64,000 bases of DNA from Mucilaginibacter jinjuensis (GTDB lineage Bacteria; Bacteroidota; Bacteroidia; Sphingobacteriales; Sphingobacteriaceae), in assembly GCF_028596025.1 (NCBI RefSeq), contig NZ_CP117167.1, positions 6,076,001-6,140,000 of the forward strand, read 5' to 3'. This document shows positions 15,802 to 26,100 of this stretch, piece by piece (the first letter of the stretch is position 1; the number at the start of each line of letters is the position of its first letter). Position numbers and translations under genes: made by a program. The notes beneath the pieces are model-generated. The model made no database searches, was not told where the DNA came from, and saw nothing but the letters and a program-made list of their open reading frames with translations.

Positions 15802-16872
15802 ATGCCGTTTGAAGACAATCCTGAATATTTTAAGGGAAGAGGGGCGCAGGTAAACACCCACAACAAGTTTCTAAAAAACAAATACGTGCTTCAGCATCCT
15901 GAAGGGCTGGACGAGGCTTTGTTAGAAAATGAGGCTACACAGTTTTACCACGAGAACGCCAAAAAGATTGTAAGCGAATCTAACAGCCCAGACCTGAGCC
16001 ACATGTTTTCCATTAACCCCTACCAGGGTTGTGAGCATGGCTGTATATATTGCTACGCCCGCAACAGCCACGAATATTATGGCTTTAGTGCAGGTCTGGA
16101 TTTTGAACGCAAGATCATTGTAAAACACAATGCCCCGGAATTGCTTGAAAAGTATTTCAATAATCGGGGATATCTGCCAACTCCAATCGTCTTATCCGGC
16201 AATACAGATTGTTATCAACCCGTCGAACGCAAGCTTGAAATAACCCGTAAACTCCTCGAGGTTTTTCTGCAATACAAAAACCCGGTGAGCATTATCACCA
16301 AAAACAATCTGGTACTGCGTGACTTGGATATATTGATTGAGTTGGCTAAGCTTAACCTTATCCATGTTAATGTTTCTATCACCTCACTCGATGAACAATT
16401 GCGCCAAAAGCTCGAACCCCGCACCGTTACTGCCAGCGGCCGTTTATCGGTGATAGAAAAACTTTCAAATGCAGGTATACCGGTGAGGGTTATGTCGGCA
16501 CCAATAATTCCGGGCTTAAATAGCAATGAAGTGCCCGATATTATTCGCGCAGCAGCAAACAGAGGAGCTGTTGCTGCGGGTTTTACCATTGTGCGCCTAA
16601 ACGGCAGCATCGGAGATATTTTTACCGATTGGATTTACAAAGCATTCCCCAATAAAGCCGAAAAGGTGCTGAACATGATTGCCAGCTGCCATGGCGGGAA
16701 AATAAACGATAGCGATTTCGGACGACGAATGGTTGGTGATGGCCACATTGCCGAATCTATTCATCAGCTATACCGTATTGCCTGTAACCGTTTTTTAGCG
16801 GGCCGCGAAATGCCTGCTTATGATTTAACACAGTTTACGCCCAAGAGCGGAAGGCAAACGAGTTTGTTTTAG
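15802..16872 (+). CDS. PA0069-like radical SAM protein (SplB-related)
   Basis: 356 residues. The radical SAM cluster motif CxxxCxxC is in NPYQGCEHGCIYCYARNSHEYYG at about residues 70-92. Further family segments are GFSAGLDFERKIIVK, PIVLSGNTDCYQP and LGVSITSLD-like VNVSITSLDEQLRQKLEPRT. The group resembles spore photoproduct lyase in its core and is usually annotated as PA0069 family; its reaction is not established. The C-terminus LTQFTPKSGRQTSLF is typical. It seems a stand-alone gene. Confidence 0.88.
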   Translation: MPFEDNPEYFKGRGAQVNTHNKFLKNKYVLQHPEGLDEALLENEATQFYHENAKKIVSESNSPDLSHMFSINPYQGCEHGCIYCYARNSHEYYGFSAGLDFERKIIVKHNAPELLEKYFNNRGYLPTPIVLSGNTDCYQPVERKLEITRKLLEVFLQYKNPVSIITKNNLVLRDLDILIELAKLNLIHVNVSITSLDEQLRQKLEPRTVTASGRLSVIEKLSNAGIPVRVMSAPIIPGLNSNEVPDIIRAAANRGAVAAGFTIVRLNGSIGDIFTDWIYKAFPNKAEKVLNMIASCHGGKINDSDFGRRMVGDGHIAESIHQLYRIACNRFLAGREMPAYDLTQFTPKSGRQTSLF

Positions 16873-16875
16873 GAA

Positions 16876-17001
16876 CAGATTGTCTGAACCAGAATTTACT
16901 GAATTAAGGAATTAACAGAATGCTTTCAGCCTCAATTTGTCATGCTCTGTGATCGCGATACTGGGCATTGACAAATTATCGAATCAACAAATTGCCAAAT
17001 T
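16876..17001. repeat. Dispersed repeat copy 2 (pairs with 4540-4621)
   Basis: GAACCAGAATTTACTGAATT at 16,885 and ATTGACAAATTATCGAATCA then ACAAATTGCCAAAT at 16,967-17,000 repeat the two blocks seen after pfkA, in the same order and orientation but with a longer middle. The second block overlaps the stop codon of the downstream-facing TPR gene. Confidence 0.7.
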
Positions 17002-18481
17002 AATACCCCAGTCTCTTCAATCCCTCTTTCGCCTTCTGTTCAATACTATTCTCGTACTGGTGATTTTTAAAGGCAATGGCCATGTTATAGTAATGTGCCG
17101 CTTCTGTTTTATTTTTTTGGCGTTCGTAAATATTGCCAATTTTAACAGCTGCTGTTGGTGCGTAATAATATGGCGTGCCTTTGCCCGCATTTATGGCTTG
17201 CTGATAGTTGCGTAAAGCCTCATCATCTTTTTCCTGAGCATCATATATGCGCCCTAAACGATAATAATAATCTGTTTTATCAAACACCTGTGTTAACGTT
17301 GCCGGGTTTTTATCCGTTAATATTTTTAAAGCCCGGTCATAAAAGCCGCCATCGAACAATAAACGTGCTTTTAACAAATCTGCATTGAGGGTTGGGTTAC
17401 CGGCTTCGGTAAGTGCCTGCTTGTCCTTATCATTAAATGTGTACCCCTTGGTTTTAACTAATTGAATATAGCTTTGATACTTCCGCTCATCGCCATGCAG
17501 CAAGGCATCCCAGGCCAGATGCAGATAGGCATCTTTAACATAGCTTACCCCTTTGGTCTCGGCCAAAAATTTTTTGAAGTAATCATCTGCCGCAGTATCC
17601 AACCGGTTCATCATAGCTGTGGCCAACAAATAATCGAGATATGGGTACGGCTGATAATCCGGCCCCGTAGGGCGATGCTGCAGTAAATCTATAGTCTCGC
17701 TGCTGTGCCCGGTCCGCAACGCCACGAAGGCTTTAATATAGGCCTTGTTAAGGCTGCCATTATCCATAGCAGCGGTGTATTGCTGCATTTTTGCATAAGC
17801 GTTACTATCATTGATCACGTACGACTGGATATAGGTTAAATAAAACACCAACTCATCATAATACATCGCATAACCCGAGTGCGGCAATTTAACCGAAAGC
17901 TGTTGCAGCGTGTTTAAGCCGGTAGCCGAATTTCCTTTAATACCTAAAAACCCAAGCGTGCTTTTCAATGCACCATCAGGCAATGAACCTAACAACACAT
18001 TAACCAAACCCAATGGAATATCATCGGGCATAAAAGATGGAAATTTTTTGGCATTGGATTGAAGCAGCTTGAAAGCTTTGTTAATGGCAAAGCCGGCCGA
18101 GGTGTTTTCGCCAAAACGGCTGTAAATTAAAGCCCATTGCAAATTAACCTGTGCTATAGCAAAATTATAGTAGGGTGATTTGTCATCCTCCTTCTCGAGC
18201 AAGTCAATGCGTTTGCCTTTGTTGTCTTTCAGGCGGTCGTAGTCGGCTTTACTATCTGTAGTGAGGATGTAAAAATAATCGTAATAGTTATCAAGCAGTA
18301 TGGTTATGGCATTATCCGGATGCACTGATTTTTCCTGATCAATCAATACACGCGCCCTCTTAAGCTTTAAGCTTAAAATACTTTCGTAAGCCTGTGTACA
18401 ATTACTGTTGAAATCGAAGTTGGCAAACACCGGGCTGCAACCCAGCAAAAAGATAGCTAATACAAATAATTTTTTTACCAT
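17000..18481 (-). CDS. Exported TPR-repeat protein
   Basis: 493 residues. The N-terminus MVKKLFVLAIFLLGCSPVFA is a signal peptide and contains a plausible lipobox LLGC, so it may be a lipoprotein. The rest is helical. Tetratricopeptide repeats are clearest near the C-terminus: YYRLGRIYDAQEKDDEALRNYQQAINAG and KIGNIYERQKNKTEAAHYYNMAIAF. It probably acts as a protein-interaction scaffold at the envelope. The partner is unknown. Confidence 0.78.
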   Translation of the reverse strand: MVKKLFVLAIFLLGCSPVFANFDFNSNCTQAYESILSLKLKRARVLIDQEKSVHPDNAITILLDNYYDYFYILTTDSKADYDRLKDNKGKRIDLLEKEDDKSPYYNFAIAQVNLQWALIYSRFGENTSAGFAINKAFKLLQSNAKKFPSFMPDDIPLGLVNVLLGSLPDGALKSTLGFLGIKGNSATGLNTLQQLSVKLPHSGYAMYYDELVFYLTYIQSYVINDSNAYAKMQQYTAAMDNGSLNKAYIKAFVALRTGHSSETIDLLQHRPTGPDYQPYPYLDYLLATAMMNRLDTAADDYFKKFLAETKGVSYVKDAYLHLAWDALLHGDERKYQSYIQLVKTKGYTFNDKDKQALTEAGNPTLNADLLKARLLFDGGFYDRALKILTDKNPATLTQVFDKTDYYYRLGRIYDAQEKDDEALRNYQQAINAGKGTPYYYAPTAAVKIGNIYERQKNKTEAAHYYNMAIAFKNHQYENSIEQKAKEGLKRLGY

Positions 18482-18483
18482 AA

Positions 18484-18511
18484 CAAAAAAAGGCGCCTTA
18501 ACGGGCGCCTT
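18484..18511 (-). terminator. Terminator after the zinc-ribbon gene
   Basis: On the minus strand AAGGCGCC, loop CGTTAA-type, GGCGCCTT is followed by TTTTTG. It separates the zinc-ribbon gene from the TPR gene. Confidence 0.82.
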
Positions 18512-18532
18512 AGTAATATTTTAAATAGCTGC

Positions 18533-19276
18533 TTATGCAGTTTCAGTTTCGAGCGCTGTTTGCTCATCAACCAAAATACGGCCACAATGTTCGCAAACAA
18601 TGATTTTTTTACGCTGACGGATATCCGATTGGCGCTGAGGCGGGATTTGGTTAAAGCACCCAGAACATGAATCACGCTGAATGGTAACTACCGCTAAACC
18701 ATTTTTAGCGTTACCGCGTAAACGGGTATAAGCAGTTAACAAACGTGGCTCAATGTTTTCTTTTGCTCTTTCTGCTTGTGCAGTAAGTTCTTCTTCTTCT
18801 TTCTGGGTTTCGGCAGTAATAGTACCTAACTCTGCTTTTTTAGCATCAAGGTCGCTTTTACGGCTATCTAAATCGGCAGCAGCTTTTTCGTAGATCTGGG
18901 TTTTAGTAGTGATCTCGTACTCAAACTCCCTGATCTTTTTCTCGCTTACCTGAATATCCAGACCTTGAATTTCAATCTCTTTAGAGATTGCATCGTACTC
19001 GCGGTTGTTTTTAACATCGCTAAGCTGGCCTTCATATTTTTTGATGTTAGCTTGCGCATCCTTAATCAGGTTTTTGCGGGTTACGATATCATCTTCCAGA
19101 TCATCAAGCTCTGCTTTGATCTTTTGGATACGGGTTTCAAGCTGGGCTACATCATCTTCAAGGTCTGCAACTTCCATTGGCAATTCACCTCTAACCTGAC
19201 GGATTTTGTCAATTTTAGTATGGATGGTTTGCAGTTCGTATAAACCTTTCAGTTTCTGTTCTATGGTTTGTTCCAT
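18533..19276 (-). CDS. Coiled-coil protein with C-terminal C4 zinc ribbon (DUF164 type)
   Basis: 247 residues from ATG 19276; an in-frame TTG directly upstream is less likely. Residues 5-185 are a long antiparallel coiled coil rich in Lys and Glu. The C-terminus carries a four-Cys zinc ribbon: CSGCFNQIPP and CEHCGRIL. Such proteins are thought to bind nucleic acid or ribosome-associated partners, without a firm function. The start overlaps the stop of the Nif3 gene (TGATG), a conserved pairing in Bacteroidota that indicates coupled translation. Confidence 0.88.
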   Translation of the reverse strand: MEQTIEQKLKGLYELQTIHTKIDKIRQVRGELPMEVADLEDDVAQLETRIQKIKAELDDLEDDIVTRKNLIKDAQANIKKYEGQLSDVKNNREYDAISKEIEIQGLDIQVSEKKIREFEYEITTKTQIYEKAAADLDSRKSDLDAKKAELGTITAETQKEEEELTAQAERAKENIEPRLLTAYTRLRGNAKNGLAVVTIQRDSCSGCFNQIPPQRQSDIRQRKKIIVCEHCGRILVDEQTALETETA

Positions 19277-20373
19277 CAAATAAAATATTTTATGGGGTTT
19301 GTATTAATTTCTGTTAAACGGACGGCAAAGTTAGTGAATTTTTTTTGAATAATTTCATATAATAAATGCTGCGTAAACTGCTCACTTTCAAAATGTCCAA
19401 TGTCCGCAATTACTATCTTTCTTTCAGCATCAAAAAACTCATGATACTTGTAGTCGGCGGTGATAAAAACATCTGCCCCGGCGGCTATGGCCTGCTTTAA
19501 TAAAAAGCCTCCCGAGCCTCCGCAAACGGCTACCTTTTTAACGCTTTTTCCACGCAGTTCAGTATGCCTTATTACCTGCGCCTTCATATTAAATTTTACG
19601 TGGCGCAAAAATTCATCCTCACTCATGGGTGATACCAGTTCGCCAACCATGCCTGCCCCTACCTGTTTGTACTGGTTGGTTAAGTGGTAAAGATCGTAAG
19701 CAACCTCTTCGTAGGGATGTGAAAGAAACAGCGCCATCAAAACTTTACTCTCCAGTTGTGCTGGATAAACAGTTTCTATACGTATTTCCTGCTCTTTATG
19801 TTGTTGGCCAATTTCACCAACATAAGGGTTGGTACCAACTCCGGCTTTAAATGTTCCGGTTCCTTCGTTGTTAAAACTGCATTCGCTGTAATTACCAATA
19901 TGGCCGGCCCCTGCTTTAAACAGCGCATCCCTCACTTCATCTGCCTGGGCCTGGGGTACATAAGTAACCAGTTTTTTTAACAGGTTTGGCTTAGGAGAAA
20001 GAATGTGACAGTGCTGTAAACCCAGTACCTGACAGATTCGGGCATTAACACCATTGCTCACACTATCCAGATTGGTATGTATGGCGTATAAAGCAATTCC
20101 GTGGCGTATGGCTTTCTCAACCACACGTTCCACATACGTTTTGCCGTTAAATTTTTTAAGACCTTTAAAAACGATGGGGTGATGTGAAATGATCACCTGG
20201 CAATTTTTAGCAATAGCCTCATCAACTATAGCCTCGGTACAATCGAGCGAAATTAAAGCCTGGTTAACTTCCTGCTCAGGATGGCCAACAATCAGGCCCG
20301 AATTATCATAGTCTTCCTGGTAAGCCAGCGGTGCAAGGCTTTCGAGGTAGTTGGTTAGTTCTGCTAATTTCAT
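19276..20373 (-). CDS. Nif3-like dinuclear metal-centre protein
   Basis: 365 residues, the long YqfO-type form with an inserted middle domain (about residues 125-225) between two Nif3 halves. Metal-binding segments are visible: SLDCTEAIVDEAI, IISHHPIVFKGLKK and AIHTNLDSV in the first half, and DIGHFESEQF with a conserved His and Glu in the second. Members form hexamers; a GTP cyclohydrolase-like activity has been proposed, but the substrate is uncertain. Coupled to the downstream zinc-ribbon gene. Confidence 0.92.
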   Translation of the reverse strand: MKLAELTNYLESLAPLAYQEDYDNSGLIVGHPEQEVNQALISLDCTEAIVDEAIAKNCQVIISHHPIVFKGLKKFNGKTYVERVVEKAIRHGIALYAIHTNLDSVSNGVNARICQVLGLQHCHILSPKPNLLKKLVTYVPQAQADEVRDALFKAGAGHIGNYSECSFNNEGTGTFKAGVGTNPYVGEIGQQHKEQEIRIETVYPAQLESKVLMALFLSHPYEEVAYDLYHLTNQYKQVGAGMVGELVSPMSEDEFLRHVKFNMKAQVIRHTELRGKSVKKVAVCGGSGGFLLKQAIAAGADVFITADYKYHEFFDAERKIVIADIGHFESEQFTQHLLYEIIQKKFTNFAVRLTEINTNPIKYFI

Positions 20374-20389
20374 AACATCACAAAGTACG

Positions 20390-21853
20390 TTATTTCGAAT
20401 TGTTTTTAGTCATTATCAATTTGAGTGTCTCTTTCATTACCACATCGTTTTTGTTCACCCTGTCGGTAATGGTAGGCTTAATCTCAATATCGGGCATTAC
20501 ACCGTGGCCGGTATTTTTATGTTTTGTTGTTGTTGCGCCCCAAAAATTGGGCAGGCGTAATAGCAAATGGGTTGTGGGTAGTTGTACTATCGTAAATCCA
20601 TACGCATCTGTCCCGGCCTCACCGCCACCGGTTTCTTCGCCAAGTATCTTAATCTTTCGCTGCGATTTTAAATTGGCTACAAAAAGCGATGCGGCAGAGA
20701 ACGTACCTTTATCAATCAGCACATAAACGTTATTGCCATAGTGATACTCGGGGTATGCATATATTGGATGATTAACATTATAGATGCTGTACTCGCGTTT
20801 ACCCGATTTTAATAAAAAGGCCTTCGAAAAATCACTCCCTTCTTTTATAACGTATTTGCCAAAACTGTTTTCTTTCTCAGTAGCCGTTACTTCCCGCATC
20901 GGTTCAACAGAACCATTTATCAGGTAGCGCATCATATCCGTCCCAATACCCAGGTACCCGCCTCCGTTTCCACGCAAGTCAATAATTATGTTTTTGATTT
21001 TATCCTTCTGCATCAATTCAAAAAAACCTGCATCAAAACTTTTGTAATAATTATAGTAAGTAAGCCCTTTTATTTTTAGGCTGACAGTGCCCGGCAAACT
21101 ATCAAAATATTCTATTTTAACAGACTTATCAAGTTCGTTCCACTCTTGTTCAAGCATTTCTTTACTATGCTCAATACTAACCATTGCGCCGCTTTTAACG
21201 CCATCAACAAGCACCTCTTGTTTTTTGCCGGTACTATCAAGATAAGCTACTGCATATTGGGGCCTGCTGCCAAAAAAATCTCCGTACAAATAGCTAAACA
21301 TTCTGGCTTCTAACATAAAATCCACAAACTGATCGCTATTTCCCTCTGGCGCCACCATTGGTTTTATGGTTGATAATATCTCTTTAACCGGGTGCCCGTC
21401 GATGCTTAAAATTTCAGCTCCCCGGTATAGATTTTTTGTCTTCGAAGGAAACCCGGCAGCATATACCTTGTCGTTCATTAAATAAACACTCAACGGCAAC
21501 ACTGTTATTGGGTTTTTATTTTGCCAGGATACATAAGCTGACGAAAGATAGAGTGCCGTATGCCCCGACCGGATAGCCGCCACGCACGGAGCCGCTACTT
21601 TCCAGAACTCCTTGTCGGTTAACGGCTTGTTCAGTTGCTTATCCGCATTTTCGAACTTAAGGTCAATCGTACCTTTTGGCGTGTAGCGATACAGACTTGG
21701 GTGCGCTTCTTCCAATACGCTTTTCAAAAACGCCAGGTCAGCGCGCAGTTCCTGCGGTTGATAAAGGTGATTGGGGTTGTAGGTTGTGTCCTGCTGGGCT
21801 TTAAGGTTTAGGCAAATAATATTAAAAAGCACAACTGTAAAAATCAATTTCAT
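20390..21853 (-). CDS. S41-family (tail-specific-like) peptidase
   Basis: 487 residues with a signal peptide (1-19). The C-terminal S41 domain has IIIDLRGNGGGYLG, then GTFSAASLFVANLKS with the likely catalytic Ser, and the Lys is expected about four residues on from a later helix. HGVMPDIEIKPT near the end is typical. A recognisable PDZ domain is not obvious in the middle region, although SIDGHPVKEILSTI suggests a divergent one. It is exported and probably periplasmic. It follows a TM2 gene by one base. Confidence 0.85.
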   Translation of the reverse strand: MKLIFTVVLFNIICLNLKAQQDTTYNPNHLYQPQELRADLAFLKSVLEEAHPSLYRYTPKGTIDLKFENADKQLNKPLTDKEFWKVAAPCVAAIRSGHTALYLSSAYVSWQNKNPITVLPLSVYLMNDKVYAAGFPSKTKNLYRGAEILSIDGHPVKEILSTIKPMVAPEGNSDQFVDFMLEARMFSYLYGDFFGSRPQYAVAYLDSTGKKQEVLVDGVKSGAMVSIEHSKEMLEQEWNELDKSVKIEYFDSLPGTVSLKIKGLTYYNYYKSFDAGFFELMQKDKIKNIIIDLRGNGGGYLGIGTDMMRYLINGSVEPMREVTATEKENSFGKYVIKEGSDFSKAFLLKSGKREYSIYNVNHPIYAYPEYHYGNNVYVLIDKGTFSAASLFVANLKSQRKIKILGEETGGGEAGTDAYGFTIVQLPTTHLLLRLPNFWGATTTKHKNTGHGVMPDIEIKPTITDRVNKNDVVMKETLKLIMTKNNSK

Positions 21854-22210
21854 TTATGGGTTCATCTTAGCTATGGCAACACTTTCGTAAGCCATTTTTT
21901 CGTTGTATTCGTTGGTTAAGTTCTTGTAGTTAATCAAATCTATAATAGTCATGATAAAACAAAAACCAGCCGAAAACAGGTAAAGGATACCCATTACAAT
22001 TTGGCCCATTAAAAATTTATGAACGCCGGCAACGCCAATAAAACCCAACAAAATAAATATCATAATGTCTTGTGGGCTTTTGCGCCGGTTGTAATAAATA
22101 TTTAAAAAATTCTGCATCTGGGTTTCGCTAAGCCCGGTTGTAATGTGCTGCAAAAAATTGATCTCTTCGAATGTTGCTCCCGGAAGGGTGGTGAATGGGT
22201 TAATGCTCAT
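21854..22210 (-). CDS. TM2-domain membrane protein
   Basis: 118 residues from ATG 22210, which overlaps the preceding gene by 11 bases. The TM2 domain is visible as GFIGVAGVHKFLMGQIVMGILYLFSAGFCFIMTIIDLI, two helices linked by a short turn. The N-terminal 45 residues are soluble and helical. Function in bacteria is unknown. It lies in a run of small membrane-protein genes (DUF4199, DUF2752, TM2) ending in the S41 peptidase. Confidence 0.88.
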   Translation of the reverse strand: MSINPFTTLPGATFEEINFLQHITTGLSETQMQNFLNIYYNRRKSPQDIMIFILLGFIGVAGVHKFLMGQIVMGILYLFSAGFCFIMTIIDLINYKNLTNEYNEKMAYESVAIAKMNP

Positions 22211-22505
22211 AATCAAAAGGTTTGTGCGTTTTAAATTTAGACATTTCGAGGTATATTAAGTTACAAATCCTGTGTAAAATTGCAGCCAACGCCGGGATAC
22301 CCAGCCAGTGTGCATGAAATGAGTTTTTGAAGTCGCCATGCAAAGCATAAGCGATGGCGTGCCCCATACCACAGCCGGGGCACCAGTTAAAACCCATTAG
22401 CTTAAGCGGACATAAAGTAAAATGGCTACCGGAAGCCGGGTTACATAAACCCAACGCCACGATAGCCATTATCCAGAATATCAGTTCGAAGTTTCTTTTT
22501 AGCAC
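22200..22505 (-). CDS. DUF2752 membrane protein
   Basis: 101 residues. The start is GTG 22505, one base after the stop of the DUF4199 gene; no in-frame ATG is nearer. The DUF2752 signature CPLKLMGFNWCPGCGMGHAIAYALHGD is complete, with conserved Cys and the GCG motif between two helices. Its function is not known. Confidence 0.88.
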   Translation of the reverse strand: MLKRNFELIFWIMAIVALGLCNPASGSHFTLCPLKLMGFNWCPGCGMGHAIAYALHGDFKNSFHAHWLGIPALAAILHRICNLIYLEMSKFKTHKPFDYEH

Positions 22506-22506
22506 A

Positions 22507-22914
22507 TTAGCCTACTTTTTCGGGCTTGGTCATCAACAATAACGAAACCGCCAATGAAGATAACAAACCGATAAGCAAAGCACCAAATATACGGCCCGAA
22601 AAATCGCGGAAGTTACTTTCGGCTGCTACATAGTTAATGTACACAATACCCACAAATACGGCGATAACACCACCCACTATTAGTATTTTAAAGCTTTGTA
22701 CCAGTGCTTCCAAAAAACCCATCTGCCCCTTTAATTCTTTATCGCGGTAGCTGCGAACACCAAAATATAAGCCGATAATAGGTATCAGTATCGAAATATA
22801 TTCGATAGGCGAAACCTGGTCGTTAAAGGTAGTATATCCGGCCCAGCGCATAATGAATAACCACAAGCCGCTGAGTATCCCTATAATTAATCCTGATTGA
22901 AATGCGTTTTTCAT
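22507..22914 (-). CDS. DUF4199 membrane protein
   Basis: 135 residues with four membrane helices. The pattern of an N-terminal helix pair, YFGVRSYRDKELKGQMGFLEAL, then two more helices matches the Bacteroidota-specific DUF4199 family. It heads the operon DUF4199-DUF2752-TM2-S41. Function unknown. Confidence 0.87.
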   Translation of the reverse strand: MKNAFQSGLIIGILSGLWLFIMRWAGYTTFNDQVSPIEYISILIPIIGLYFGVRSYRDKELKGQMGFLEALVQSFKILIVGGVIAVFVGIVYINYVAAESNFRDFSGRIFGALLIGLLSSLAVSLLLMTKPEKVG

Positions 22915-23168
22915 GATAGTATCTGTCTGGTTAAAGTTTTATGATTGATTAGCTGATCGCATCAGCCTATGTAAAAGGTTTTTTGTCAGCAGATTGTTTG
23001 TTTTAACGGATGATTTTTTAACCCCGTCTATATCATCCCCAAAGGAGGAGGACTTTTAAACCACTTATAAGTGCTCTTTTTAAAGATTTTTTAAACAAAC
23101 ATACATACCGCCTGTAATAGAACTTTAAGCCTTCTCCCCGGTAAGGATATAGGAGGGGTTATTTTGCT

Positions 23169-23176
23169 TATATTTG
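23169..23176 (+). promoter_or_regulatory. -7 box directly before mfd
   Basis: TATATTTG fits TAnnTTTG and ends 7 bases before the TTG start of mfd, which would give an almost leaderless message. No good -33 TTTG is seen. The remainder of 22,915-23,168 shows no other feature. Confidence 0.4.
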
Positions 23177-23183
23177 TACTGTT

Positions 23184-26100
23184 TTGAATATCCGCGACAT
23201 ATTAGACCGTTATAAGGGCGATAACCGGCTGCAGGACGTTGCGAAAGCACTCAATGCATCCAAAAATCCCCGCATACAATTACGTGGCCTTGTTGGATCG
23301 AGCGATGCAACGGTGGCTGTGGCCCTGTGGTTTTTGCAGCACCAGCACATGATATTTGTGCTGCCCGACCGCGAAGAAGCCAGCTATATGCAGGCAGACC
23401 TCGAAAACCTGACAGGCCAGGAAGTTCTACTTTTCCCATCATCATACCGCAAAGCATTTGAATTTACCCAGCCAGATAGCAGCAATGTACTTGCTCGTGC
23501 CGAGGTATTGAATGATCTGAACCACACTTCATCGGTTGGCCGTTTGATAGTTACTTACCCCGAGGCTTTGGCAGAAAAGGTGATCGACCGGGCTTCGCTA
23601 GAGAAAAATACGCTGGAAATTGCTGTTCAAAACAATTTAAGCATTGAATTTATCAACGAGTTTTTAATCGAGTACGATTTTGAACGCGTTGAATTTGTAT
23701 ACGAACCCGGCCAGTTTTCTGTACGGGGCGGCATTGTAGATATTTTCTCTTTTTCGCACGATCTGCCTTACCGGGTAGAATTTTTCGGCGATTTTATTGA
23801 AACCATCCGTACGTTTGAGGTAGAGAGCCAGCTTTCTATCGAGCAAATGAAAAGCATTACGATTGTGCCTAATGTGCAGTCGAAGTTTTTAACAGAGAAT
23901 AATATTTCACTGCTGGAATACGCTGAGCGAGGTACCCAGATTTGGATCAAGGATGTGCAGTTTACGCTGGATGTGATCCGCGATGGTTACAAGAAAGCCA
24001 CCCAATTGTGGAAAGCTTTATCCGCCGAAGAAAAAAATCAGAACCCGGATTGGATTGATCCTAAATTCGGTTTTACGGATGATAAGCTAATTGCCGATCA
24101 GTTATATGATTTTGCAGTTGTAGAATATGGCAAGCAGTTCTTTTACGAGGGCGCCAATGCTTTCAACTTCGAGATCCGCCCTCAGCCCTCTTTCAATAAA
24201 GATTTCAACCTACTGATCCATAACATCAAAAATAACGAGGTTGATAAAATTGAGAATTACATATTAACAGACTCGGCCAAACAGGTAGAGCGTTTGTATG
24301 CCATTTTTGAGGATATTGATAAAACGGTACAGTTTACCCCAATCAATATTTCGTTACGCGAAGGTTTTATAGACCGCGAGCAGAAAATTGCCTGCTATAC
24401 CGATCACCAGATCTTCGACCGTTATTATAAATATAAACTGCGCAAAGGCTACCAGCGCACACAAGCCATTACCCTAAAAGAACTGCGTGATTTAAAGCCG
24501 GGCGATTACGTTACCCACATCGATCATGGTATTGGCAAATACGCCGGGTTGGAAAAGGTGGAGGTAAACGGCAAAATGCAGGAGATGATCCGGCTGATAT
24601 ATGCCGATAACGATTTACTGTATGTAAACATCAACTCGCTTAACCGCATCTCTAAATTTAGCGGTAAAGAGGGCATGGTGCCTAAGATGAATAAGCTTGG
24701 TACCGATACCTGGGAGCGGTTGAAAAAAACCACAAAAAAAAAAGTTAAAGACATAGCCCGCGACCTGATTAAACTTTACGCTGTACGTAAGGCACAACAG
24801 GGTACGGCTTTCCATCCCGATAGTTATTTACAGACTGAATTGGAGGCTTCCTTTATTTACGAGGATACCCCCGATCAGGAAAAGGCCACAGCCGATTTCA
24901 AAAAAGATATGGAATCGCCGCACCCAATGGACCGCCTTATTTGCGGCGACGTTGGTTTCGGTAAAACAGAGGTGGCTATCCGTGCCGCATTTAAAGCCGT
25001 AGCCGATAGCAAACAGGTTGCCGTACTGGTGCCGACTACCATTTTGGCAGCACAGCATCATAAAACATTTACAGACCGCCTTAAAGGGTTTCCTTGTAAT
25101 ATTGATTACATCAATCGTTTTAAAACTAGCAAGCAGATTAAGGATACTCTGGCCAAGTTGGCCGAAGGTAAAGTTGATATCATTATAGGCACGCATCGCC
25201 TGGTAAGTAAGGATGTGAAGTTTAAAGACCTCGGCCTCATGATTATTGATGAGGAGCAAAAGTTCGGCGTATCTACCAAAGAGAAACTGAAACAAATGCG
25301 GGTAAATGTGGATACGCTGACTTTAACAGCTACTCCTATCCCGCGTACGCTGCACTTCTCATTAATGGGTGCAAGGGATCTTTCTATTATCTCTACCCCA
25401 CCGCCAAACCGCCAGCCAGTAGTTACCGAGTTGCACGTATTTAATGATAAGCTGATTAAAGAAGCCGTAGAGTTTGAGATTGACCGCGGCGGACAAATAT
25501 TTTTTATCCATAACCGGGTGGCAGATTTGATGCAGCTGGGCGGCATGATTCGCAAACTGGTACCTAAAGCACGTATCGGTATTGCACACGGTCAGTTGGA
25601 AGGCGATGACCTGGAAGATGTAATGCTTAAATTTGTGGGCCACGAATACGATGTATTGGTTGCCACCACAATTATTGAGGCCGGCTTGGATATCCCTAAC
25701 GCCAACACCATCATCATTAACCATGCCCACATGTTTGGCCTGAGCGACTTGCACCAGATGCGCGGCCGCGTAGGGCGAAGCAATAAAAAGGCCTTTTGTT
25801 ATTTACTAAGTCCGCCTTTATCAACCTTAACGCCGGAAGCACGGAAACGCTTAAGTGCCATTGAAGAATTCTCTGAACTGGGAAGCGGCTTTAATGTAGC
25901 CATGCGCGATTTGGATATCCGAGGTAGTGGAAACCTGTTAGGCGCCGAGCAAAGCGGCTTTATCGCCGAGATCGGTTTCGAAATGTATCATAAGATATTG
26001 GATGAAGCCATACAGGAATTAAAAGACGATGAGTTTAAAGATCTTTTCCAGGACGAAAAACCGCGGCCATTTATTTCTTTCACCCAGATAGATACCGACT